Source: Streptomyces sp. NBC_00464
GTDB lineage: Bacteria > Actinomycetota > Actinomycetes > Streptomycetales > Streptomycetaceae
Assembly: GCF_036013915.1 (NCBI RefSeq)
Contig: NZ_CP107899.1
Location: forward strand, 3,906,001-3,970,000
Length of the DNA: 64,000 bases
Reading direction: 5' to 3'
Shown here: piece after piece, positions 44,111 through 52,894 of the stretch
Layout of the letters: each line of letters opens with the position of its first letter
How positions within the stretch are numbered: position 1 is the stretch's first letter
Notes under the pieces: generated by a model
Databases searched by the model: none
The model's input: only the letters and a program-made list of their open reading frames with translations
Told to the model about the DNA's origin: nothing
Made by a program: the position numbers and the translations under genes

Positions 44111-45148
44111 ATGACCACGACCTACCCCGCCCCCGCCGCCACACTCGACGAGCGGATCCAGGCGGACCCCGCCGCCTTCCGGGTCCTGTCCGGTGACCGG
44201 CCCACCGGGGCGCTGCACCTCGGGCACTACTTCGGCACGCTCCACAACCGGGTGCGGCTCCAGGACCTCGGGGTGGAGACGTTCATCATCATTCCCGATT
44301 ACCAGGTGCTGACCGACCGGGACGTCGCCGAGCGGCTCGCCGCGACCATGGAGGGGCTGCTGCTGGACTATCTGGCCGTCGGCATCGACCCGGAACGTTC
44401 GGTGATCTTCAACCACAGCGCCGTACCCGCGCTCAACCAGCTGCTGCTGCCCTTCCTCAGCCTGGTCTCCGTCGCCGAACTGGGCCGCAACCCCACGGTC
44501 AAGGACGAGATCGCGCACTCCCGGCAGGCGGCCGTCAGCGGCCTGATGTTCACCTACCCGGTCCACCAGGCGGCCGACATCCTGTTCTGCAAGGGCAATC
44601 TGGTGCCGGTCGGCCAGGACCAGGTGCCTCATCTCGAAGTGACCCGGACCGTCGCCCGGCGGTTCAACGAGCGCTACGGGCCGCTCTTCCCGGAACCCGA
44701 GGCGCTGCTCTCCGATGCGCCCCTGCTGCTCGGCACCGACGGCACCAAGATGAGCAAGAGCCGCGCCAACTCCGTTGCGCTGAGCGCCGACGAGGACACG
44801 ACCGCCCGGCTGATCAAGGGGGCGAAGACGGACACCGAGCGGCACATCACGTACGACCCCGAGGGGCGGCCCGGGGTGTCCGGTCTGGTGCTGCTTGCCG
44901 CGCTCTGCCTCGACCGCGACCCGCATGATGTGGCCGAGGAGATCGGGGGCGGGGGCGCGGCCGCGCTGAAGCGGACCGTGACCGACGCGGTCAACGCGCG
45001 GATGGCGCCGATGCGGGCCCGACGGGCGGAATTCGTACGGGACATGGGGTACGTGCGGTCCGTGCTGCGGGCCGGCAACGAACGCGCGAACGCCATCGCC
45101 GACGCGACGCTGACGGAGGTCCGGGAGGCGATGGGGGGTCTGGTCTAG
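44111..45148 (+). CDS. trpS: tryptophan--tRNA ligase, attenuation-controlled (TrpRS1-like)
   Basis: 345 residues. HIGH-type motif GALHLGHYFGT (33-43) and KMSKS in GTDGTKMSKSRANS. GAGAGA-type ribosome site. Some Streptomyces carry two TrpRS enzymes; the auxiliary one (indolmycin-resistant TrpRS1) is known to be induced through ribosome-mediated attenuation. The leader and terminator seen here match that arrangement, so this is likely the inducible paralogue and not the housekeeping one. Whether a second trpS exists cannot be seen from this window. Confidence 0.93.
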   Translation: MTTTYPAPAATLDERIQADPAAFRVLSGDRPTGALHLGHYFGTLHNRVRLQDLGVETFIIIPDYQVLTDRDVAERLAATMEGLLLDYLAVGIDPERSVIFNHSAVPALNQLLLPFLSLVSVAELGRNPTVKDEIAHSRQAAVSGLMFTYPVHQAADILFCKGNLVPVGQDQVPHLEVTRTVARRFNERYGPLFPEPEALLSDAPLLLGTDGTKMSKSRANSVALSADEDTTARLIKGAKTDTERHITYDPEGRPGVSGLVLLAALCLDRDPHDVAEEIGGGGAAALKRTVTDAVNARMAPMRARRAEFVRDMGYVRSVLRAGNERANAIADATLTEVREAMGGLV

Positions 45149-45209
45149 AGCGCGTGCTCCGACGGCCGCCCGCCGCGGGCCACCAGGTCCAGGACCAGCG
45201 CCGCGATGC

Positions 45210-47213
45210 TCACCGCTGGGTCAACGACGTCCGCCTGCGCAGGAGTTCCGCCAGACCGCGGCGGGTCGCCGCGATCACCACCCGGTCGGTGGACTGAAGG
45301 ACGTAACCCGGGTGCAGGTTCCAGACCAGTCCGCCCGGCCGGTGCTCGGTGCCGCCGCCCGTTCCCGGCGTGGCCAGGTCCGGCCGGCGGTCGGCGGGCG
45401 GGGCCGTGTCCAGGGCGAGGACCCGCCAGGCCCCGGCCCGGAACGCCTGCTCCACCGTCCGGCCCTCCAGCTGCGGGTGCCCGGCCACCTCGACCGCGGC
45501 GAACAGCATCACCTTCCGCTCGACCGGCACCGCCCCGAGGATCTGCCGGCCCATCATGGCGACGGCGAACGAGGGCGCCGCCAGATGCGAGACCGACCGG
45601 GAGCGGGTCAGCGCCTGCGGATGAGCCGTGCGCAGGGTGCGGTAGACGGCGGTCGCGAACTCGTCGTCGAACAGCCGCAGCGTCACCCGCAGATCCGGCT
45701 TGACCGAGCGGGCGTGCAGCGCGGCCTCCAGATTCGTGGTGTCGACGCTGGTCAGGGCGAGCAGCGCGCGGGAGCGCCGGATCTTCGCGGCCTCCAGGAC
45801 GCCCTCCTGCGTGACGTCACCGATGACCACCGGTACGTGCAGCCGCCGGGCCACCGGGATGCCGCGGGCGTCCGGATCGTCCTCCACGCACACCACGGGG
45901 ACGCCGAGTTCGCGGAGCTGGACGAGGACGCGCGTACCGATCTTGCCGAGCCCGAGCAGTACCACGTGCCCGGACAGGCCGCGCGGCGGGCGGCGCAGCG
46001 AGGAGGCCGTGCGGAGCGAGCCGAAGGCCTCCAGCACTCCGGCGACGAACAGGGGCAGCAGCATCAACCCGGCGATTCCGGTGAGGAGTTGGATGATCTG
46101 GCGAGCGGTCGGGTCGCCGATCGCCGGGTCGCCCATCGCCAACAGGTCGAGCAGGGTCAGATAGGTGGCGTGCAGCGGGTCGTCCCCGGTGGTGAAGGAG
46201 GACGCCACGGCCAGGCCCAGGACGGCCAGGCCGACGCCCAGCGCGGCCCAGCGCAGCCGGCGCGAGAAGACCTGGCTCAGTGGTGCGCCCCGGCCGCCCA
46301 TCCGGCGTTCCCTGCCGGCGGGGCCCGATTGGCTGACGGCCTCCAGGACGATGGTTCCGCGCCCGGCGGCCGCGGCCACCTGTGCCTGGTCGGGCAGGAG
46401 CCGGGGGCCTTCGTCGCCGCTGCTGTCGGAGCCCTCGGCGCCGGCCGGGTTATGGGTGGTGGAGGAGAGCAGGGCCAGTGTGCACAGCCCGGGGTCGGCG
46501 ACCTGGCCGTCCCTGGGCGGGGTGCGTTCGGCCGCGCGCAGGAGCAGGCCCTCCGCCTGGATCACCTTGCTCGACCCGGCGAGGGCGGTCGCCGCGAGGG
46601 CGGGAGCGGCGGTGTCGGCATCGGAGAGGACCGTGGTGGAGGCGTCCAGGGCGGCGTGGTCCAGCCCCGGCGATGCGACGGCGGCAGCCTGGTCGAGCAG
46701 GGCCTCCAGATGCTGGCCGAGCTTGCGGTTGTAGAGCCTGATCACCAGCCGGACACGGGGGTTGAGCCGGCGGGCGGTCAGCGCGGCACGGATGTTGCGC
46801 TCGTCGTCGTCGTAGACGAGGGCCAGGGCGGATGCCGTGTCGACGCCGGCCTCCTCGAAGGCCTCGTCGGAGGGTTCCGACGCCTGGAGGATGCGTACCG
46901 CCTCCACGCCGGCGTTGGTGTCGCCGTCCCTGCCGCCGGTCCCGCCGTTGCCGATCCCGGGACCGCCGTTGCGGTTCATCGCCGACGACATCCGGCCGAA
47001 CAGGGCGGCCGCCCGGCCGCGCCCCGTCAGCGGAAGCTCGGGTCCGGCCGTGCCGGGCTCCGGCGGCAGGACCAGGGTGACGCGCTCCCCGTAGACGTAG
47101 CGCAGCTCCACGGCGAGCCGCTGGGCGAGGGCGTCGTCGCCGCAGACGACCATGTGTCCGGAGAACGGGGAGCGTTGGGGCTGCTGGGGAAGTGGAGGCA
47201 CATGTCCCAGCAT
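45210..47213 (-). CDS. RCK-2TM-RCK ion-channel-like protein (TrkA-N; CASTOR/POLLUX-like)
   Basis: 667 residues; ATG at 47213 with AAGGGGG 7 bases upstream. First Rossmann/RCK domain about 16-165 (SGHMVVCGDDALAQRL), a low-complexity Gly/Asn segment at 80-100, two TM helices at about 320-340 and 372-395 with a pore-like segment LLDLLAMGDP between them (353-363), second RCK with SGHVVLLGLGKIGTRVL (414-430), and a TrkA_C-like end (about 560-660). The potassium filter TVGYGD is not conserved, so ion selectivity is uncertain. It follows the giant ATPase by 29 bases and is likely co-transcribed with it. Confidence 0.8.
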   Translation of the reverse strand: MLGHVPPLPQQPQRSPFSGHMVVCGDDALAQRLAVELRYVYGERVTLVLPPEPGTAGPELPLTGRGRAAALFGRMSSAMNRNGGPGIGNGGTGGRDGDTNAGVEAVRILQASEPSDEAFEEAGVDTASALALVYDDDERNIRAALTARRLNPRVRLVIRLYNRKLGQHLEALLDQAAAVASPGLDHAALDASTTVLSDADTAAPALAATALAGSSKVIQAEGLLLRAAERTPPRDGQVADPGLCTLALLSSTTHNPAGAEGSDSSGDEGPRLLPDQAQVAAAAGRGTIVLEAVSQSGPAGRERRMGGRGAPLSQVFSRRLRWAALGVGLAVLGLAVASSFTTGDDPLHATYLTLLDLLAMGDPAIGDPTARQIIQLLTGIAGLMLLPLFVAGVLEAFGSLRTASSLRRPPRGLSGHVVLLGLGKIGTRVLVQLRELGVPVVCVEDDPDARGIPVARRLHVPVVIGDVTQEGVLEAAKIRRSRALLALTSVDTTNLEAALHARSVKPDLRVTLRLFDDEFATAVYRTLRTAHPQALTRSRSVSHLAAPSFAVAMMGRQILGAVPVERKVMLFAAVEVAGHPQLEGRTVEQAFRAGAWRVLALDTAPPADRRPDLATPGTGGGTEHRPGGLVWNLHPGYVLQSTDRVVIAATRRGLAELLRRRTSLTQR

Positions 47214-47242
47214 GCCTTGCCCCCTTCTCGTGATCGGTACGG

Positions 47243-50200
47243 TCAGCGGTCTTCGTGTGTCCCGGAGTGTGGCTCTGCCCGTGTTCCGGCGTGTCCGCCG
47301 GACGGCGGCCGGGTGAGCGGGTGGCGGGGGTCGGCCGCCCGGCTGATCGCCGATTCGACGGCCGCGATCCGGTCCGCGAGCAGGCCGAGTGCGGCCACCG
47401 CACGGGTCAGCGGATCGCCGTCGGGTCCGCCGAGCGCCTGGGTGCGTACGTACGAGGCGGTGACGGCCGACCAGCGCTCGGCCTGGGACGGGGTCAGGGT
47501 GCCGCGCAGGGCGGCGAGTTTCAGCAGGGCGGCTTCGGCGCCGGTGGTGAGCGTCTGGGCCTCGCCCGCGTAGTGGTCGTCGATGACGGCGGACAGTTCG
47601 GCGTCGTTCATCACGGGCACGATGCGCTCGGCGATGCGGTTCATGTTGCGGTACGAGCCCTGCAGGCGGAACGGCGGCTCGGTGCGCGTCGCGTCCGTCT
47701 GCGCGGCCGAGGCGATGTAGGCGGCGTTGACCGCGAGGACGGTGTCCCGGGCGTGCAGCAGATGGCGGAGCACGGCGGTGATGCGGTCCACCTCGGCCGG
47801 TGCGTAGGGGTGTTGGAGCCGGTCCGCGCGGGCGGTGGCGTCGGTGCCGGAGGCGAGCCGCAGGAGCAGGGCGAGGTCCTCGCGGGACCGGCCGGCGAGC
47901 GGGGCCAGGACCGGGTTCGCGGTCAGCGCGTTCTCGACGAAGCTCAGCGCGAAGACGTCCTCGCGCCCGCTCAGCACCTCGCCCAGGTTCCAGACGTCGG
48001 CCCGGTTGGCCAGCATGTCGGGAACCTGGAACCGCTCCCCGGACTCGGTGTACGGGTTGCCCGTCATGCACACCGCGAACCGCTTGCCCCGCAGGTCGTA
48101 GCTGCGCGGTCCGCCGTCCCGCACGCCCTCGATCCTGCGGGTGGCGTCGCAGAGCGGGATGAACTTCTGGAGCAGTTCCGGTGAGGTGTGCTGGATGTCG
48201 TCGATGTGGAGCAGGGTGTTGTTGCCCGCCTCCAGCGCGAAGTTGATCTTCTCGATCTCCTGGCGCGCGGTGGCGCTGCGTGCCTGCGCGGGGTCCAGCG
48301 AGGTCACGTCGTGGCCGAGGTTCGGCCCGCTGACCTTGACGAGGACCAGCCCGAGCCGGTCGGCGACGTACTCCATGAGCGTCGTCTTGCCGTAGCCGGG
48401 CGGCGACACGAGCAGCAGCAGGCCCTGCGCATCGGTACGCCGGTCGGCGTCCGCGGTGCCGAGCTGCTTGGCGAGGCTGTCGCCGATCAGCGGCAGGTAC
48501 ACCTCGTCGAGCAGCCGGTTGCGGACGAAGGCGGACATGACCCGGGGCCGGTGGTCGTCCAGTCGCAGCCGGGTGCGCTCGGCGGCGACCAGGGCGGTGC
48601 GCCGGTGCTGGTAGGTGCGGAAGCCGGGGACGACGGTGGTACGGAACTCCTCGGTACGGGAAAGCAGTTCATCGATCCGTACGGTCAGCCGGCCCCGCTC
48701 GATGCGCGGGTGGACGCCCAGGAGGCCGTCCACGGTCGTGGTGAGGGGCGCGTCGCCCTCGTAGCGTGCCAGGACCGGCTCGGGGCACAGCTCGACGGCG
48801 ACGGCCTCCGCGAGATCGCCCGCGTCCAGGTTTGTCCCGCTCGCCCCGGCGTACGAGGTGAGCCAGCCCTCGACGAGCTGGCGGCGGGCCGGCAGATCGT
48901 CCGCGAGAGCGGCCAGATCCTCGTCGTACGCCGAAGTGCCGGTCGTGTGGCGGAACTTGTCCAGGAAGGTGCGGACGGATGCGGCGGTGACGAAGCCGTC
49001 CGGGCCGCTCGTCAGCTCCTCGAAGAGGTAGGCGGCCACGGTGGGGGCGCCGTCCCCCGGGACGGCCGCGGCCCACTCCGCCTGAAGGGCGGCGACGGCC
49101 GGGGTGAGGCCGAACGTCTCGCGGGCGCGCGCCAGCGAACGCGCCCGGCGCGTCCAGGACGTCCGGCGGGCGTCGTCCGTCCCGTACGCCCAGAAGAGCT
49201 GGGCGGCGGCCCGCACGGCGGGCGGGAAGCGCAGCAGTCCCGCGGCTGAGTGCAACCGCAGCAGGGCGGCCAGGATCGCCGTGGCGTCCTCGTCGTGGAC
49301 GCCGCGCTGGTACCCCTCGTCGTACGCGGTGGCAGCCGATTCCCTTACGAGTGCGGCCAGTTCATCCGATTCCAGGGACCTCAGCGGGTCCGCGCCCTGC
49401 TCGGACAGGAGCCGGGCGGCCAGGTGCTCGCCCCGGTAGACGGACGGGGACTCGGAGGGCAGCAGCTGGTCCCAGTACGGGCGGGTGGACCGGAAGTCCG
49501 GGTCGGTGACCGGGGCGCGGTAGTCGGTTCCGGTGACGGCGAAGGCGAGCCCGTCCCCCTGGGGCACCAGCGTCAGCTCGAACGGCTGGGTGTTCACCGC
49601 GAAGCGGTGCCGGCCCAGCCGGATCGTCGCCCCGCCGTCCGCGTACAGCTCGCTGCGGTCGCGCAGCGCCCGCCCCGCCTCCTGGCGGGCGGCGAGCAGG
49701 TGCCCGTCCAGCTCCTCGGCCCGCACCGCGTCACCGAGTGCCCGCAGTTCGCCGGCCGTGCGGCGGACCTTGGCGACCATCGGGTCGGAGGCGAAGTAGG
49801 TGTGCACGGCGTCCGCGTCGGGCAGCGCGGAGCTGCGGCGCGCGACGGTCTCCAGCACACGGACGGCGGAGGCCGCGAGGCGTTCCGTACGGCGGGCGAG
49901 GGCGTCCTGAAGGGTCTGCCGGCGGGCCGAGAACGCCTCGTACACCTCCGTCCGCCGCTCGCCCAGCTCGGCCAGGAAGTCGTCGAACTCGGCGAACCGG
50001 GCCTCCAGGTTCTCCAGTTGCAGCAGCAGCCGTGCGAGCTGGTCGTCGCAGGAGTCCGGGGTGTCCGCGGCGGCCAGCGCGCCCGTGACGGCCTGTCCCA
50101 GCAGCGCGAACTCGGCGGTGAACTCCGCCCGGCCCTCCTGGTCGAGCAGCGTGCGGCGGCGGGCGTCGAGCGTGGCGCGGGCCCGGTTCACCCCGCCGAG

Positions 50201-52231
50201 CACCTCCGCGATCCGCTCCAGGATCGAGGTGCGGACCACGCCGTCACCGATGTCGAGCCCGGCGACGACGTCCGTCACCGTGCTCAGCCCGTCCGTCATC
50301 CCCGCCAGCCGCTCGCCGAGCGCGGAGGCGTCGGTGACGGTGGCGAGGCCCGCGGCCTCCTCGGTGAGCCGGGCGACATCCTCGTGATATCCGGCGAACG
50401 CGTCGTCCCCGGACAGGAACGCGACCGCACGCCGGCCCGCGGCGCTGATGTCGTCGGCCGTGGCGGCGGCGAGTTCGGCGATCCGCCCGGTGTCCGCGTA
50501 CCGCATCTCTTCCAGCGATGCCAAGTGGCCGTGGGCGGCCCGTAGTTCGGTCAGCCGGTCGACCCATTCGGCGGCCGACCGGGGGGCCTCGCCGCGGACC
50601 CGGCGGACGAGGCCGGTGATCCGGTCCGCCGTTTCGGCGAGTGCGTCGGCGGCCCGTCGGGTCTGCTCCTGCACGGCGTCGAACTCGGCGAGCACCTGCT
50701 GTGCGGTGTCACGGAGCGCCGCCAACGGCGCGCCGAGGGCGCCGAGTTCGCCCTCCTCCAGCCAGTGGTACCGGTCGGTGGCGCGGGAGCAGTCGGCCAC
50801 CAGCTGCGCGTACCCGGCAGCGGTGGGGGTGGTCCCGTCGGCGCTGTGCGCGAGCGCGAGGCAGTCGGAGATGCCGCGCACGAGATCGGCGTTGCCGACC
50901 CGGGCGAGCGGGCCCGTCCCGACGGGGCGGGAGGCGGCGTAGGTGTCGGAGACGTACGGCGTCTGCCAGCGCTGCACCGGATGAACCCGGGCCGCACCGC
51001 TGTCCCGGCCCTCCACCGGGTCGCGCAGAAGCACGAGCGTGCCGTCGTCGAGCAGCGCGTGGCCGCGGCCCTGGAGCGGGGTGGCGACCTCTTGCCGGAT
51101 CACGTTGTACGGGAGCAGCAGGCCGCGCCCGTCCTCCCGCGAACGGAACGCGTACAGGACGTCCTCGCCGTTGGGGGAGCGGACGGCCCCCTCGAAGACG
51201 GGGTCGGTGAGCGGCCGGGCGATGTCGAAGGTCTTGGCGGTGCCGGCGGTCAGGTAGTAGCCGCCGGGGAAGATGATTCCCTGGTCCTCGGGGAGCCGGT
51301 GACAGGCCGGACCGATCCCGTCCAGCCGCTGCACGGTGCCGAGAAGCCGGTTGAAGACGAGATGGCGCCAGGCCTCCTCCTTGTACGGACGGATGCGCAG
51401 CAGTACGAGCGGGCCGGTCTGCGCGTACTCGACCTCGGCGTCGGCGAGCGACTGGAGGGGTTCGGTGACCGGCTCCCGGTAGATCCCGTCGGGGGTCTCC
51501 GTGTCGTCGACGGTCTTGAGCGTGAGGTGTCCGCCGAGCGTGGAGACGAAGAGCGGGGCGCGGTCCGGGTCCCGGTCCCCGGTGCCGCTTCTGCCGCCTG
51601 TGCCGACGGCGATGTGCGGGTGGCGCCCGGCGATGTGCGCCTCGCGGCCCGCGAGGGTCCAGGTGAAGTCGTGCGACGGTGGGAACACGTGGTCGCGCTC
51701 GCCGCGGGCGTCGAGGAAGGCGCCGGGTGAGCCGTCGGCGTCGAGCGCCCAGCGCAGGACGCGGATGTCCTCGGCGGTGTCGCCGGTACGGAAGACGGCG
51801 AGGAGCCGGCCGTCGGTACGGCGCAGGCGGAGCAGCCGGGCGTCGCGGTAGTAGCGGTGCAGGCCGCGGAACTCGCGTACGAAGTCCTCGTCGGCGAGGA
51901 GCGGGTGGGTGCCGTTGCTGAGGTCTGCGCCGTACAGGGCGAGTACGTCGGCGACGGCGGGGTCGTCGGTCCGGCCCGCGCCCCGCTCGAAGCCGAACAG
52001 GAGCTGTCCGCCGATCGCGACGAGGTCGCGGGGGGTGGACGGCTGCGCCGTCCGGATCTGCTCGCTGCCGAGCAGCCGCAGTCCGGTGGAGCCGAACTCC
52101 TCGGTCCGGCGTGCGTTGAGCGTTTCGGCGCGGTGGGCGAGCTCGGCGGCCTGGGCGCGGAGCCGCCGCCGCAGCACGTCGTAGGCCCCGTCCGCGGGGC
52201 CGTCCGGGGGCGGCGGGGTGGCGGTGTCCAT
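47243..52231 (-). CDS. giant AAA ATPase of the 'DNA repair ATPase' (DUF3686-type) family
   Basis: 1662 residues; ATG at 52231 with AAGGAG 9 bases upstream. The N-terminal half holds the region LHRYYRDARLLRLRRTDGRL near 128-147 and beta-rich repeats (DUF3686-like), then long coiled helices (about 500-830). The AAA core is C-terminal: Walker A SPPGYGKTTL near 1270, Walker B LLHIDDIQ near 1340, and GNPYTESGERFQVPDML with an RNRL-type sensor further on. 'DNA repair' is an annotation habit and not shown by the sequence; the neighbours are membrane proteins. No membrane segments are visible. Probable role: large ATP-driven remodelling machine. Confidence 0.75.
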   Translation of the reverse strand: MDTATPPPPDGPADGAYDVLRRRLRAQAAELAHRAETLNARRTEEFGSTGLRLLGSEQIRTAQPSTPRDLVAIGGQLLFGFERGAGRTDDPAVADVLALYGADLSNGTHPLLADEDFVREFRGLHRYYRDARLLRLRRTDGRLLAVFRTGDTAEDIRVLRWALDADGSPGAFLDARGERDHVFPPSHDFTWTLAGREAHIAGRHPHIAVGTGGRSGTGDRDPDRAPLFVSTLGGHLTLKTVDDTETPDGIYREPVTEPLQSLADAEVEYAQTGPLVLLRIRPYKEEAWRHLVFNRLLGTVQRLDGIGPACHRLPEDQGIIFPGGYYLTAGTAKTFDIARPLTDPVFEGAVRSPNGEDVLYAFRSREDGRGLLLPYNVIRQEVATPLQGRGHALLDDGTLVLLRDPVEGRDSGAARVHPVQRWQTPYVSDTYAASRPVGTGPLARVGNADLVRGISDCLALAHSADGTTPTAAGYAQLVADCSRATDRYHWLEEGELGALGAPLAALRDTAQQVLAEFDAVQEQTRRAADALAETADRITGLVRRVRGEAPRSAAEWVDRLTELRAAHGHLASLEEMRYADTGRIAELAAATADDISAAGRRAVAFLSGDDAFAGYHEDVARLTEEAAGLATVTDASALGERLAGMTDGLSTVTDVVAGLDIGDGVVRTSILERIAEVLGGVNRARATLDARRRTLLDQEGRAEFTAEFALLGQAVTGALAAADTPDSCDDQLARLLLQLENLEARFAEFDDFLAELGERRTEVYEAFSARRQTLQDALARRTERLAASAVRVLETVARRSSALPDADAVHTYFASDPMVAKVRRTAGELRALGDAVRAEELDGHLLAARQEAGRALRDRSELYADGGATIRLGRHRFAVNTQPFELTLVPQGDGLAFAVTGTDYRAPVTDPDFRSTRPYWDQLLPSESPSVYRGEHLAARLLSEQGADPLRSLESDELAALVRESAATAYDEGYQRGVHDEDATAILAALLRLHSAAGLLRFPPAVRAAAQLFWAYGTDDARRTSWTRRARSLARARETFGLTPAVAALQAEWAAAVPGDGAPTVAAYLFEELTSGPDGFVTAASVRTFLDKFRHTTGTSAYDEDLAALADDLPARRQLVEGWLTSYAGASGTNLDAGDLAEAVAVELCPEPVLARYEGDAPLTTTVDGLLGVHPRIERGRLTVRIDELLSRTEEFRTTVVPGFRTYQHRRTALVAAERTRLRLDDHRPRVMSAFVRNRLLDEVYLPLIGDSLAKQLGTADADRRTDAQGLLLLVSPPGYGKTTLMEYVADRLGLVLVKVSGPNLGHDVTSLDPAQARSATARQEIEKINFALEAGNNTLLHIDDIQHTSPELLQKFIPLCDATRRIEGVRDGGPRSYDLRGKRFAVCMTGNPYTESGERFQVPDMLANRADVWNLGEVLSGREDVFALSFVENALTANPVLAPLAGRSREDLALLLRLASGTDATARADRLQHPYAPAEVDRITAVLRHLLHARDTVLAVNAAYIASAAQTDATRTEPPFRLQGSYRNMNRIAERIVPVMNDAELSAVIDDHYAGEAQTLTTGAEAALLKLAALRGTLTPSQAERWSAVTASYVRTQALGGPDGDPLTRAVAALGLLADRIAAVESAISRAADPRHPLTRPPSGGHAGTRAEPHSGTHEDR

Positions 52232-52303
52232 GCGGTACGGCTCCTTACGGTGCGGGTGAATCCGTGGCCTGCGGGCGGCCGCGGGTTGTTGTGCGCGCCG
52301 GCT

Positions 52304-52612
52304 GTCCTCAATCGCCGGACGGGCTTGGTGTGGGCCGGGCCCGAGTGGGGCGCGGGTCGCTGTTCGGACGGTCCGTCCTCAATCGCCGGACGGGCTTGAA
52401 GTGGGCCGGGCCCGAGTGGCGTGCGGGTCGCTGTTCGGACCGTCTGTCCTCAATCGCCGGACGGGCTTGGTGTGGGCCCGGCCCGAGTGGCGTGCGGGTC
52501 GCTGTTCGGACGGTCCGTCCTCAAACGCCGGACGGGCTTGAAGTGGGCCCGGCCCGAGTGGCGTGCGGGTCGCTGTTCGGACGGTCCGTCCTCAATCGCC
52601 GGACGGGCTTGG
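52304..52612. repeat. 71-bp direct repeat array, 4 units plus a fifth core
   Basis: Cores GTCCTCAATCGCCGGACGGG start at 52304, 52375, 52446, 52517 and 52588, an exact 71-base period. The intervening 46-48 bases (GTGGGCCGGGCCCGAGTGGC...) are nearly identical too, so this is amplification of one unit and not a CRISPR. It lies in the gap between the flotillin and the AAA ATPase genes. Confidence 0.9.
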
Positions 52613-52722
52613 ATTGCCCGCTGTTGTCTTGCACCCGCGGCGAGCGATCCCGGCCGGCCCCTTCCCGAGGGGGCGGCCACCTCCCGGGGAGCCCGGCCAC
52701 CTCCCAGGAGCACGGCCACCTC

Positions 52723-52881
52723 CAGCCCGTCCGGCGTTTGAGGACGGACGGTGCTTCGGGGGGCTTCGAGTGGGCTGGTCCGGCCACCTCCAGCCCGTCC
52801 GGCGTTTGAGGACGGACGGTGCTGCGAGGGGCTTCGAGTGGACAGGTCCGGCCACCTCCAGCCCGTCCGGCGATTGAGGAC
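52723..52881. repeat. three inverted copies of the same core, 68-bp period
   Basis: The core in reverse orientation (CAGCCCGTCCGGCG.TTGAG) starts at 52723, 52791 and 52859. Spacers share GGACGGTGCT..CGAGTGG. Facing the forward array across 110 bases, the two could pair into large hairpins in RNA or single-stranded DNA. Confidence 0.88.
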
Positions 52882-52894
52882 AAAGGGGCCCCGG

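Larger units (their letters stand above)
52232..52894. other. 663-base gene-free stretch filled by repeats
   Basis: Apart from the two repeat arrays it holds a short unique part (52613-52722) with four CGGCCACCTCC minirepeats and a region of mixed sequence after the ATPase start. No coding sequence is credible. Confidence 0.7.

Noticed and set aside
52304-52612. CRISPR-like array
   Set aside because: The spacers between cores are themselves nearly identical and the unit is 71 bp; no cas genes. It is a tandem amplification of a dispersed repeat.
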